NCBI GenBank assembly: GCA_964409635.1
Contig: CAYPEL010000019.1
Location: 1-29,497 of the forward strand
DNA from: CAYPEL01 sp964409635
Lineage (GTDB): Bacteria > Pseudomonadota > Gammaproteobacteria > DSM-19610
Direction of reading: 5' to 3'
Length of the DNA stretch: 29,497 nt
Below are positions 8,771-16,271 of the stretch, one piece after another; within the stretch, counting starts at the first letter, position 1, and every line of letters begins with the position of its first letter. The translations under genes were made by a program, and so were the position numbers. The notes beneath the pieces are model-generated. The model searched no databases, was not told where the DNA came from, and was given only the letters and a program-made list of their open reading frames with translations.

Positions 8771-9421
8771 TCAGGACAATAGATATACCTTTTCATGCAA
8801 CGAAGTGATGCCACGCTCTGCAAATCTGGATTCCTTCACTAGAATATCCACATCATTGAGTTTTTCGATTTCGTAGCGGCCACTGTAGAGGTTCGTCACT
8901 TCTTCCTCACTGACAGAGAATGGCGGTCCATCCATCTGGTGCTGGGGATACTCTAGCGTGATCAAAAGCACCGGGGTATTTGTATCAATCAGGGTTACGT
9001 GGTGCTTAACATAGTCCTGACGCATAGGCGGTGGCAGCGCTATAAGTGACGCCCGGTCGTAAACTATCCGAACCTCACCCAGTTGCCGTGGCGTCAACTT
9101 CATATAATCGCCACAATAGATGGCAAGGCCTTCGTTTTGATAGCGCGTAAAGTCTCCCGTGACTGTCTTTTCAAAAGGCAGGTTATTTTCCTGAAAAAAA
9201 GCCTCAACCGCTAACGAACTAAGCTCAACGCCAACAACACAATAGCCTTGGTCCCGCAGCCAGAGCATATCGAGGCTCTTGCCACACAGCGGGACAAAAA
9301 CTATTGAGCCCGTTGGTATTGTAAGTTTTGATAAATGTTCCTGCAGGTGCAGGTTGGTTTCCGGCTGATGAAAACCGATCTGGTTTTCCTGCCAGCGTTG
9401 ATGCCAGAATTCTGTTTGCAT
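8771..9421 (-). CDS. tpm: Thiopurine S-methyltransferase family protein
   Basis: At 216 residues this matches bacterial TPMT (about 218). It transfers methyl groups from S-adenosylmethionine; bacterial members are linked to selenium and tellurium detoxification by methylation. The N-terminus (FWHQRWQENQIGFHQ) is characteristic, and the SAM-binding region VPLCGKSLDMLWLRDQG with VVGVELS follows at about residues 43-68. YDRASLIALP near 125 is also a family hallmark. The ATG lies 9 bases after the cysG stop, so it ends the cysG unit. Beside genes of chalcogen metabolism, a role in methylating selenium compounds or sulfide is plausible but inferred. Confidence 0.9.
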   Translation of the reverse strand: MQTEFWHQRWQENQIGFHQPETNLHLQEHLSKLTIPTGSIVFVPLCGKSLDMLWLRDQGYCVVGVELSSLAVEAFFQENNLPFEKTVTGDFTRYQNEGLAIYCGDYMKLTPRQLGEVRIVYDRASLIALPPPMRQDYVKHHVTLIDTNTPVLLITLEYPQHQMDGPPFSVSEEEVTNLYSGRYEIEKLNDVDILVKESRFAERGITSLHEKVYLLS

Positions 9422-9430
9422 ATTTTTGAC

Positions 9431-10864
9431 TCAGTTTTGGTGTGGTGTACCACCGAAGGGTCGGGGATTTGCGCCCGGCAGCGGTTCAAACCAGTGCAGC
9501 TTTTCATGCAGCGTTACGACTTCACCTACAATAATAATGGTGGGTGGTTTGATCTCTTTTTCTTTTACTGATTGTTCAATTTTATCAAGCCGGGTTATGA
9601 CGACGCGCTGGTTCTGGGTTGTGCCTTGCTGTACTAACGCCACCGGTGTAGTTGCAGGTAATCCATGTGCGATCAATTCGCTTGAAACCACACCCGTGCC
9701 GTGCAGGCCCATGTAAAATACGATGGTTTGTCCAGGGTGTGCAAGTGCTTTCCAGTTAAGATCAACACTGCCATCTTTTAAATGCCCGGTAACAAATACG
9801 ACAGATTGCGCGTAATCACGATGCGTCAGCGGGATACCTGAATAGGTCGCACAGCCAGATGCCGCCGTGATGCCGGGAACAACCTGAAATGTCACACCGT
9901 TTTCCATCAGGGTTGAAATCTCTTCCCCGCCACGGCCAAAGATAAACGGATCCCCGCCTTTTAACCGCACCACACGTTTGCCTTCTTTTGCAAGGCGCAC
10001 TAAGAGCTGGTTAATATTCTCTTGTGTCAATGCGTGGTTATCACGTTCCTTACCCACATAAATTTGTTCCGCATCACGGCGCGCAAGGTCGAGGATAGGG
10101 GGCGCAACCAGCCGGTCATAGACCACAACATCCGCCATTTGTAATAAGCGTAAAGCACGAAAGGTCAATAAATCCGGATCGCCAGGGCCTGCGCCAACCA
10201 GGTAAACTTCGCCAATTGAATGCGGATTATCGGTTGCGTTGTCGATGGCATTTTGCAGCATTTCACGCGCTTGTTTATCACGGCCCGCAAATAAAAGTTC
10301 GGCGACTTCACCCTGCAGGATATTTTCCCAGAACTGGCGGCGCTGTTGCATGCTGCTGAAGCGGGATTTGACTTGATTGCGGAAACTCTCTACCAGTTGC
10401 GCCAAACGCCCGTAGGCTGCCGGCACATAGCTTTCAAGCCGGGCACGTAATAACCGCGCCAGCACCGGTGATGCTCCTCCCGTCGATACCGCCACTTGGA
10501 CGGGTGAACGGTCGATGATGGACGGCATGATAAAACTGCACAATTCGGGCTGATCCACGACATTTACTGGCACATTACGTTGGTGCGCCAGTTCTGAGAC
10601 GTGCTGATTCACTCCATGATCATCAGTACCTGCGATAACCAAGACGGCATCCTTCATATCGGCCGCTTCGAAACCACGCGCCAGATGAGTAATTTGCTTG
10701 TCCTGAACCAGTCTTTGCAGCTCATCGCACAGCACCGGCGCGACGACAGTGACCCGGCCACTTGCGCGCCGCAACAGCATGACTTTGCGCGCCGCAACAC
10801 TGCCACCACCGACTACCAGGCAGTGGCGGTTTTCAAGGTCTAGAAATATTGGCAAATAATCCAT
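9431..10864 (-). CDS. cysG: Siroheme synthase CysG (trifunctional)
   Basis: A 477-residue fusion. The N-terminal half (about 1-205) is the precorrin-2 dehydrogenase/sirohydrochlorin ferrochelatase, with the NAD site GGGSVAARK (about 19-27), GTDDHGVN and the STGGASPVLAR segment. The C-terminal half (about 215-465) is uroporphyrinogen III methyltransferase, with YLVGAGPGDPDLLT, GGDPFIFGRGGEE, VVPGITAASG and THRDYA. It makes siroheme, the cofactor of DsrAB encoded 12 kb away, which explains its place among sulfur genes. It lies 3 bases after the glutaredoxin gene and is followed by tpm. A short extra tail (about 20 residues) extends past the usual end. Confidence 0.97.
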   Translation of the reverse strand: MDYLPIFLDLENRHCLVVGGGSVAARKVMLLRRASGRVTVVAPVLCDELQRLVQDKQITHLARGFEAADMKDAVLVIAGTDDHGVNQHVSELAHQRNVPVNVVDQPELCSFIMPSIIDRSPVQVAVSTGGASPVLARLLRARLESYVPAAYGRLAQLVESFRNQVKSRFSSMQQRRQFWENILQGEVAELLFAGRDKQAREMLQNAIDNATDNPHSIGEVYLVGAGPGDPDLLTFRALRLLQMADVVVYDRLVAPPILDLARRDAEQIYVGKERDNHALTQENINQLLVRLAKEGKRVVRLKGGDPFIFGRGGEEISTLMENGVTFQVVPGITAASGCATYSGIPLTHRDYAQSVVFVTGHLKDGSVDLNWKALAHPGQTIVFYMGLHGTGVVSSELIAHGLPATTPVALVQQGTTQNQRVVITRLDKIEQSVKEKEIKPPTIIIVGEVVTLHEKLHWFEPLPGANPRPFGGTPHQN

Positions 10865-10867
10865 CTA

Positions 10868-11149
10868 TCAACCCTGTTTTGTCATGGCATCTAGAACCGG
10901 CACCAGCAAAGGGTCCAACTCATCGTCTAAATCCAGCTCGACCAGGTCATCATATCCGCCAACATGATAGTCGCCGATGTAGATTTGTGGCACCGTGTTG
11001 CAGCCGGTTTTCGTTGCCATTTCATCCCATAGCTGTGGATTGTTATCGACACTGAGTTTAGTTATAAGGACACCCTTTCGAGTTAGTAACTGCTCGGCGC
11101 GGATACAGTACGGACAGAACCGGGTGCAATACATCACTACTTCTGACAT
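10868..11149 (-). CDS. grxC: Glutaredoxin 3-type protein
   Basis: A 93-residue dithiol glutaredoxin. The active site CPYC is at residues 12-15, the cis-proline motif TVPQIYIG near 52-59 and the glutathione-binding GGYDDL near 64-69. It reduces disulfides or deglutathionylates proteins in the cytoplasm. The ATG has AGGAAA about 9 bases upstream. It is directly upstream of cysG (3-base gap) on the same strand, so it is probably cotranscribed. A final extension rich in Asp/Leu is a little longer than in E. coli GrxC. It may serve thiol chemistry linked to persulfide handling, but that is inferred from location. Confidence 0.92.
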   Translation of the reverse strand: MSEVVMYCTRFCPYCIRAEQLLTRKGVLITKLSVDNNPQLWDEMATKTGCNTVPQIYIGDYHVGGYDDLVELDLDDELDPLLVPVLDAMTKQG

Positions 11150-11230
11150 GCAATATTTTCCTGTTTGTATTTTTTACTATTCTGTTATCGGCCGGGTCTC
11201 AAGATTCTCGCAAAAGTTTCGCAGGATGGA

Positions 11231-11279
11231 GTAACCCACCAGTCACTGCAGCATGCGGCGGGTTTCACCCACCCTACAA
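11231..11279. repeat. Degenerate REP-like element
   Basis: GTAACCCACC, then GCGGGTTTCACCCACCC and TAC, resembles the palindrome at 2416-2440 in a longer and more diverged form. It lies in the 175-base gap between the dsrS-like gene and grxC. It may mark transcript processing or partial termination within this gene run. Confidence 0.5.
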
Positions 11280-11324
11280 GACTTTCGCGCAATAAATCCC
11301 CACCTGCAATATTCGTCCAAGCGC

Positions 11325-12458
11325 TCAAACAGCACCCCGTAATTGTAAAAACTGTTTAAGTATCGGCTGGGTCACAGGTTGTATTTTTTTTCTCATCACG
11401 GAACCTATGGCATCCGTGCGTGAAAATATCGGGTTAACCACCGCTTCTGCTGTCATCGCCAGCACCAGCATAGCCTGAATATCAAGCCGTAAATCAGGCG
11501 CTACCGCCAGCACTTCCTGCACAGCGGTTGTCGTCTCACAAACAGGTGGAACGTCACATAGTAGTTCAGCATCCTCAATAATCGTTGCCATATCTGCCTG
11601 CGGATCACTGTTTGGACACACGGCACTGAAGTAACTCTGAACCGCTTTCAAAAAACAAACCACCACATCCTGATTATTGGGTTTGTTGACTACAATCTCA
11701 GCGATTGATAAATACGCTTGCCCTTCTGCACTCATACAACGGCTCAATTGGCGCGCCACAGGGTTGCCTGCATCCAGCAAAGATTGCAGTTGTTGCCGGG
11801 TAGACTCACAACGTGGGTGTGATTGACTTTTTTCGAGTAAATCATCCGGTGTCGCACTGAGAAATCCCACGTAATAACTATTTTTACGTTTTGCCGATTT
11901 CCAGAGTTTTTGTTTCGCTTGTTCTGAAATCAGTCCAGGTTGCAGCACAAGACGAATTGTTTCTATCATCGCCTGGTGCTCAGTTTCAAAGGGCAGGTAG
12001 TCGATGAGATAGTCTGCCAGCACAGGCCCCATTGAACCCTGCACAATATTGTCTTTTTCCAGCATACGGCGCGCATTATAAGCTTCTGGCATGGCCCACC
12101 AGGCCCGGCGGGCAATCTCAGTATCCAGGCCCTGAGCGTGCACCACAGCGACGACGGCTTCAGGTTCACCAAGCAGCAATAGTTGCTCAAGGCTATCATC
12201 ACGCGCTTGCCCCATGCGCGTCCAGCGGCGCAGAAATATCGGGTATCCACCCGGCGACCCTAATATTTGGCTGGATAATAGCTCACGGACTTTTTTCAAG
12301 TATTGGTCATCACGTCCACGCGGATTCAATTTTACAGTGGCATCACCCTTTTCAGAGAGCGCATGAACTGCCATGGCGGATTCATCAATGCGAACTGCCT
12401 GCAATGGATTGGCAAGCAATACATTTAAGCGTAACGAATCTTCAGCAGATAATTCCAT
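11325..12458 (-). CDS. dsrS: Probable DsrS, sulfur oxidation regulatory protein
   Basis: A 377-residue cytoplasmic protein without signal peptide or membrane segments, mostly helical. The segment LSSQILGSPGGYPIFLRRW (about 77-95) and the run WWAMPEAYNARRML (about 145-158) look like conserved family signatures. Length (about 41 kDa) and sulfur context fit DsrS, the last gene of the A. vinosum dsr operon, reported to influence dsr gene expression after transcription. Here it is not in the dsr operon but about 10 kb away on the opposite strand, upstream of grxC and cysG. I assign it from memory of the family pattern and context, so the name needs a profile search. Otherwise it is an unknown conserved protein of sulfur oxidisers. 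Confidence 0.55.
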   Translation of the reverse strand: MELSAEDSLRLNVLLANPLQAVRIDESAMAVHALSEKGDATVKLNPRGRDDQYLKKVRELLSSQILGSPGGYPIFLRRWTRMGQARDDSLEQLLLLGEPEAVVAVVHAQGLDTEIARRAWWAMPEAYNARRMLEKDNIVQGSMGPVLADYLIDYLPFETEHQAMIETIRLVLQPGLISEQAKQKLWKSAKRKNSYYVGFLSATPDDLLEKSQSHPRCESTRQQLQSLLDAGNPVARQLSRCMSAEGQAYLSIAEIVVNKPNNQDVVVCFLKAVQSYFSAVCPNSDPQADMATIIEDAELLCDVPPVCETTTAVQEVLAVAPDLRLDIQAMLVLAMTAEAVVNPIFSRTDAIGSVMRKKIQPVTQPILKQFLQLRGAV

Positions 12459-12564
12459 TAGCTAGCAAAGCTTTGTTGAGTACGATAAATCGTCGAGGCA
12501 GGGTTTACAGCATTTACCATAACAAGAGACGCGAGTAAATCCAGACTTATCTACACAACATTTG

Positions 12565-12996
12565 TTAACGTTCAAATCCAGCAGCACGGTACAATTCATT
12601 GGCTTTTTCAATATCCTTTTCGACGCCATTACCTTCTTCATACATTATCGCCAAGGTTGTCTGTGAACCAACCAGCCCTTGATCCGCCGCTTTTTGAAAC
12701 CATTTAACGGCTTCAGCAGGATTTTTTTCAGCGCACTCGCCTTCAAGGTACATGAATCCCAAGCCGTGTTGAGCGATGGGATAGCCGTTCTCTGCAGCAG
12801 CTGACATCCAGCGCATGGCTAAGCCGTCATGCTGGGCTAGACCCAAGCCATTCTGGTACATGATAGCCAGCCGGTGCTGCGCCTCGGCGTTGCCATCATT
12901 CGCAAACGGGGAGAGTAATTGCGCTGCCCGCGAAAAATGTTTGGCCTCAAAGGCAGCCATGCCACTGGCAAATTCAACTTCTTGTTCGTCTAACAT
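12565..12996 (-). CDS. Sel1-repeat protein
   Basis: A 143-residue soluble protein made of three to four Sel1-like repeats. The repeat signature AxxxLAxMYxxGxGVxxDxxxAxxWxxxAAExG is seen at about residues 43-75 (HRLAIMYQNGLGLAQHD), 79-111 (HGLGFMYLEGECAEKNPAEA) and 115-141 (TTLAIMYEEGNGVEKD). The first 40 residues form another helical pair. There is no secretion signal, so it acts as a cytoplasmic protein-interaction scaffold. It is the first gene of the minus-strand run leading to the dsrS-like gene (106-base gap), grxC, cysG and tpm. The partner is unknown. Confidence 0.85.
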   Translation of the reverse strand: MLDEQEVEFASGMAAFEAKHFSRAAQLLSPFANDGNAEAQHRLAIMYQNGLGLAQHDGLAMRWMSAAAENGYPIAQHGLGFMYLEGECAEKNPAEAVKWFQKAADQGLVGSQTTLAIMYEEGNGVEKDIEKANELYRAAGFER

Positions 12997-13223
12997 CGGT
13001 AAGTTCCCAGCTCAAAAACGTTATTATAAGATAAAGATAAACTCGTATATGATAAAGTAACCACTCAAAAGTGTTGTAAATTAGCAGGATAGTTTAGAAA
13101 ATACGTCCGGGCAGGCAAACCCTAGCGCTTTTACGGGCATCCCCCTCAATGGGGATATACAGTCTAAAAGACGGGATCAGTATACTTACGCACCCTATAT
13201 TATAGTTATTGAAGGAGACAGCA
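12997..13223. promoter_or_regulatory. Divergent intergenic region with possible structured leader
   Basis: This gap separates two divergent genes and must hold both promoters. The segment 13108-13170 is more GC-rich than its surroundings and can fold: ATCCCC/GGGGAT at 13139-13156 and GTCT/AGAC at 13163-13173. It reads as a possible 5' leader of the small gene at 13224. No known riboswitch consensus fits. Confidence 0.35.
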
Positions 13224-13418
13224 ATGAACCAGAGTTACTACGATTTCACCACAAAAATGGAAAAGGCCTCCGTCAGCGATGACTATGTTGAAGGCTGGCA
13301 AAGTGGTTATATCCTCAATCCTCCACGCGAAAAAACGCGTAGTAATGAAACCTATGAAGCGGGCTATGCAGACGGTAAGGCGCATAACATGGATAACTTC
13401 AGCAAGTGGGCCAAATAA
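13224..13418 (+). CDS. Small conserved-looking protein, 64 residues
   Basis: A short soluble protein, unrecognised. Two aromatic-glycine motifs, VEGWQSGY (about 23-30) and YEAGYADGKAH (about 44-54), are spaced like a helix pair. The GWxxGY/GYxxG pattern faintly recalls ribosome modulation factor, but I cannot claim homology. The ATG at 13224 has GGAGA 8 bases upstream and is a far better start than the in-frame codon at 13209. A strong terminator follows 22 bases after the stop, so the gene is monocistronic with a well-defined end. A possible structured leader precedes it. It lies between the dsrS-like unit and the sulfur globule gene. Confidence 0.75.
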   Translation: MNQSYYDFTTKMEKASVSDDYVEGWQSGYILNPPREKTRSNETYEAGYADGKAHNMDNFSKWAK

Positions 13419-13440
13419 ACATACGTCTCTTATGAACATT

Positions 13441-13467
13441 AAAAAAGCGGGCTAAGCCCGCTTTTTT
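13441..13467 (+). terminator. Rho-independent terminator of the 64-residue gene
   Basis: A perfect 13-base inverted repeat (AAAAAAGCGGGCT / AGCCCGCTTTTTT) with a 1-base centre ends in a T-run. Its A and T tracts would also let it work on the minus strand. Confidence 0.93.
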
Positions 13468-13767
13468 AATGTCTGCGCTCTTGGAATACTACCGTATACA
13501 GTTCAAAAATAGACCTGGCCGGCGCACTTCAACTGATATTTTCAAATAAATACGATAGCAAAAGTTAAAGTAATTTATTAACTATCATTTATATACATCC
13601 GTATATATTTACTATCCTATAAGATTATAAATATATTTTATACTTTTAAAATATTTTATTCTTTGAATATTCTTAAATTCTGATATTCTGTTTTCCGTCG
13701 GTGTAACTAGACACTTGTACACAAACTTGAAATCACATTTCTTTAAACGCTTACGGAGGACGTAAGA
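13468..13767 (+). promoter_or_regulatory. AT-rich promoter and leader of the sulfur globule gene
   Basis: A 300-base region without a gene. About 13537-13700 is extremely AT-rich, as expected for an UP element or H-NS-type bound DNA. A weak promoter candidate is TTGAAT at 13663 with TATTCT at 13684, but the 15-base spacing is short. The last 17 bases hold the ribosome binding site hairpin at 13750-13766. Confidence 0.45.
13750..13766 (+). promoter_or_regulatory. Hairpin displaying the sgp Shine-Dalgarno sequence
   Basis: CTTACG and CGTAAG form a perfect 6-base stem whose 5-base loop is GAGGA, the core of the ribosome binding site. The ATG follows one base after the stem. This arrangement decides the start at 13768 and could control translation. 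Confidence 0.6.
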
Positions 13768-14334
13768 ATGAAAACTCTCACTAAAATTGCATCAGCTATC
13801 GCTCTTATTACAGTATCAGCCAGCGCATCTGCCTGGGGCCCTTGGAACAACAATGGTTGGGGTAATGGCAACGGCGTTGGCAACGGTATGGGCGACATGT
13901 TCGGTGATGGCAATGGTTCATTTAACTTTGGCATGAGCGGCAATGCCCGTGGTAACGGTTATGGCCGTGGTAACGGCAGTGGTTATGGCCGTGGCAATGG
14001 CTACGGAAGCGGTTATGGTAATAACAACCCCTACTACGGTTATGCACCACAAGGTTATAATAATCGCCCTTCATATGGTTATGCACCGGCTTACGGCTAT
14101 GCACCAGCAGCGCCTGCTATGACTGCAGAACAGCAAAAAGAAATGGCTGCTCAACAGACAAAGGCTTTCGAAGAGTATCAGAAGCGTACGGCTGAAATGC
14201 AAAAAGCGGCTTTCGAACGTCACCAGGCGATGATGAAAGACATGCAAGCCCGCCGCGCTGAAATGCAAAAGCGTTTTGAAGCAGTCCCTGCTGCAGATAC
14301 CGCTGAAAAAACTGACAAAGAACCTGGCGTATAA
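13768..14334 (+). CDS. Sulfur globule protein-like envelope protein
   Basis: A 188-residue secreted structural protein. The signal peptide (1-22, ending ASASA) gives a mature start at Trp23. Residues 23-85 are Gly/Asn-rich with GNGYGRGNG-type repeats. Residues 85-115 repeat YGYAP four times. This composition is the hallmark of the sulfur globule envelope proteins SgpA/B/C of purple sulfur bacteria, which coat sulfur stored in the periplasm. Unlike the short classical Sgps, a charged Met/Gln/Glu/Lys-rich helix (about 118-171, AEMQK and RRAEMQK) follows, with a disordered tail. No cysteine is present. It is monocistronic, with an unusual hairpin at the ribosome binding site and a perfect terminator after it. 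The assignment rests on composition and context. Confidence 0.85.
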   Translation: MKTLTKIASAIALITVSASASAWGPWNNNGWGNGNGVGNGMGDMFGDGNGSFNFGMSGNARGNGYGRGNGSGYGRGNGYGSGYGNNNPYYGYAPQGYNNRPSYGYAPAYGYAPAAPAMTAEQQKEMAAQQTKAFEEYQKRTAEMQKAAFERHQAMMKDMQARRAEMQKRFEAVPAADTAEKTDKEPGV

Positions 14335-14374
14335 CTTTAGGTTCATACCCTGCGCACTGCAGGGCGGTAATTCT

Positions 14375-14405
14375 AAGGCATGCGGATATCCGCATGCCTT
14401 TTTTA
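14375..14405 (+). terminator. Rho-independent terminator of sgp
   Basis: A perfect 26-base palindrome with 13-base arms (AAGGCATGCGGAT and its complement) is followed by TTTTTTATT. It closes the sulfur globule gene 40 bases after its stop. Confidence 0.93.
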
Positions 14406-14416
14406 TTGCAGGTTTA

Positions 14417-14490
14417 AACCTAGAAAAATCAGTTAAACCTACTACGGCCGTCTAATGCACTGGCTACAGTTCAACTGATTTTTCTAGGTT
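14417..14490. repeat. Long inverted repeat with 18-base perfect arms
   Basis: AACCTAGAAAAATCAGTT at 14417-14434 is perfectly repeated inverted at 14473-14490, around a 38-base centre that contains ACGGCCGT. It abuts the stop of the gene at 14493-15104, so it could end or stabilise that transcript. It looks like a small non-coding mobile or palindromic element. Confidence 0.7.
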
Positions 14491-14492
14491 AA

Positions 14493-15104
14493 CTATTTTC
14501 GCTGCAGAGCTTTTGCTTCTGCCACTGCCGGACTTTCACTGCGTTCGCGATCAGTGGTATCAAACAAATCCCGTAATCCTTTTTTCAATGGCTCGAGCAT
14601 TTTTGGTACTTCTATTTCCATCACCTGATCAGTAATCCATTTACTGTCCTTTTGCCCCATCACTTTGGTTACCGCCTCCCCAAGATAACGTTTGAAGGCA
14701 TAACCTGGTTCACCCTCTTCAAAGCTAAACTCGGCGTAATCAGCCAGCCGCTGATTGAGTATTTCAATGTATGGCTGCCGGTAATCCTTACCACGGCCTT
14801 CAGCATCGACACGGTTATCGTGATAGAAATCGGCCATTTTTAACGCCAGCCCTACAATAAATTTCTGGCGCTCTTCTTCCTGCATGGATTCATGCACCAG
14901 CCTGTCGGTGACGTGAATCAGGAAGGCGGTCAGCTCCTGGAATACATCCAGTCGCTGCCGGTTAGTGGTCGTTTCAAATCCTTCATTTTCCAGGCTAAGT
15001 ACCGAATTCCCGGCAATGCGCCATTCAATAAACGCTAACGCACCGGCAACTTCTTCCAAAGATCGCTGTTTTCCTTTTACATTCCAGTGACTTTTTACAC
15101 GCAC
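14493..15104 (-). CDS. Hypothetical protein, 203 residues
   Basis: A soluble, mostly helical protein with no signal or membrane segment and no family I recognise. The N-terminus is basic (VKSHWNVKGKQR), the body is amphipathic and acidic, and the C-terminus (about 165-203) is charged and probably disordered. The segment MADFYHDNRVDAEGRGKDYR (about 90-109) looks the most conserved. The start is GTG at 15102-15104, with GAGGAAA about 6 bases upstream. It is monocistronic and divergent from the gene at 15200; the 95-base gap between them holds TATAAT at 15173-15178, a possible -10 element for the plus strand. Confidence 0.65.
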   Translation of the reverse strand: MRVKSHWNVKGKQRSLEEVAGALAFIEWRIAGNSVLSLENEGFETTTNRQRLDVFQELTAFLIHVTDRLVHESMQEEERQKFIVGLALKMADFYHDNRVDAEGRGKDYRQPYIEILNQRLADYAEFSFEEGEPGYAFKRYLGEAVTKVMGQKDSKWITDQVMEIEVPKMLEPLKKGLRDLFDTTDRERSESPAVAEAKALQRK

Positions 15105-15199
15105 GTAGTTTCCTCATGGACAGGCTCTGGCTGGCAGGCAAGAATAACTCATGCTAGGATGCAATAACATACTATAATAGTCGGGTATTTTTTAGGTTT

Positions 15200-16261
15200 A
15201 TGCAGCACAAACCCGTACAACTTACTGACACTGGCAATTTACAGGCAGCTGTTCAAATTAATTGCCATATTTCTGATGCCCGCTTTGCCAGCGATTACAC
15301 GCTGTGCGTCTACTTGCTGAAGATGCGCGAATTCTATCGCTGGGAAGAAAGTATTGCTTACGGTGAACCGCTTGCAGGAGAAACGGTGGGTAACTGGCTG
15401 ACAGACCGTGAACAGTTATGGGAAAACCTGGAAGACTCGCCCTTCACTGTCCTGGAATTTGGTGGACAGCAATTTGACCCCTTTGATTCTGACTCTATCA
15501 ATCACACCCTATCTGAGCACGGCCTGACTTACAGCGGTGGCTATAGCAATCAATGCAAGCCGGTATTTTTTCTCGCCGAAGCAGTAAAAACCATCAAAAA
15601 GAACGGCTACACCATTTACATTGCAGGGCGTGAACTCGCCCGTGATTTAACCGCTCCGCCCGCCATGTCATTAGACAATACTATCTATATACGCCGTGAA
15701 TCTTTGCGCCGCATGTTATGGGAACGGCTCGAAGAATGGCGCTGGAACAAACCGGATAATGCCATGGGCCGGGCGATAGATTATTATGACTTTGACCAAG
15801 ACCTTACCGGTTCACTGGAAAAAATGACCGATAACGAAGCCGATGTTCTGGTGCTGCACGAAATCGGTGAAATTCTCGCGGGTGAACAACTCGGCGACAA
15901 CTGGCAGAAAATGCTACTGGGTTTTCAGCGCTCAAAGGCTGAACTGATGGCACGCGCAGTTCGTGATCACCTGGCTGATGCCCTGTCTACTCTACCTGCC
16001 TTGCTGGAACGCATGCACCCCGCTACCCTGCATTTCTACTTTGCGAACATGAGTGGCATGCGTAAGGTGATCTATCCGGCACTGCTCGATGCCTATAACC
16101 ATTGGGTTTCAACAGGCGAATCCAGCATGCTCACAGGGCAGGTTGATAGCGGCAAACAACATTGGCTGCAAATCGCCAGGCAAATACTCCAGCTGCATCA
16201 GAACAGTGAAAAAACAGCAGCGCAAAGTATTGAAGCAATGATTGACCAGAACTACTTGTAA
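15200..16261 (+). CDS. Conserved protein of unknown function (Sfum_1244-like)
   Basis: A 353-residue cytoplasmic protein. The N-terminal segment CHISDARFASDYTLCVYLLK (about 22-41) and the middle IYIRRESLRRMLWERLEEW (about 177-195) look strongly conserved. I recall this pattern from a family annotated Sfum_1244 in sulfur-metabolising bacteria, but cannot confirm the name. VLVLHEIGEILAGE (about 212-225) contains a His-Glu pair that could bind metal, although it is not a standard HExxH. The ATG has a weak AGG 8 bases upstream. It is followed after 10 bases by a 2-oxoglutarate oxygenase gene and then a GNAT gene, all probably one operon. The His-Glu pair may be only structural. Confidence 0.7.
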   Translation: MQHKPVQLTDTGNLQAAVQINCHISDARFASDYTLCVYLLKMREFYRWEESIAYGEPLAGETVGNWLTDREQLWENLEDSPFTVLEFGGQQFDPFDSDSINHTLSEHGLTYSGGYSNQCKPVFFLAEAVKTIKKNGYTIYIAGRELARDLTAPPAMSLDNTIYIRRESLRRMLWERLEEWRWNKPDNAMGRAIDYYDFDQDLTGSLEKMTDNEADVLVLHEIGEILAGEQLGDNWQKMLLGFQRSKAELMARAVRDHLADALSTLPALLERMHPATLHFYFANMSGMRKVIYPALLDAYNHWVSTGESSMLTGQVDSGKQHWLQIARQILQLHQNSEKTAAQSIEAMIDQNYL

Positions 16262-16271
16262 AACAAACCTT

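Noticed and set aside
12032..12538. A 168-residue plus-strand open frame opposite the dsrS-like gene
   Set aside because: It is antisense to a well-formed conserved gene and has no start signal.
13108..13200. Cyclic-di-GMP (GEMM) riboswitch suggested by GGCAAACCC
   Set aside because: The rest of the consensus, including GGGACGCAAAGCC and the second stem, is missing.
13922..14104. His/Tyr-rich minus-strand frame within the sulfur globule gene
   Set aside because: It is the complement of Gly/Asn/Tyr repeat codons; the plus-strand protein has a signal peptide, ribosome binding site and terminator.
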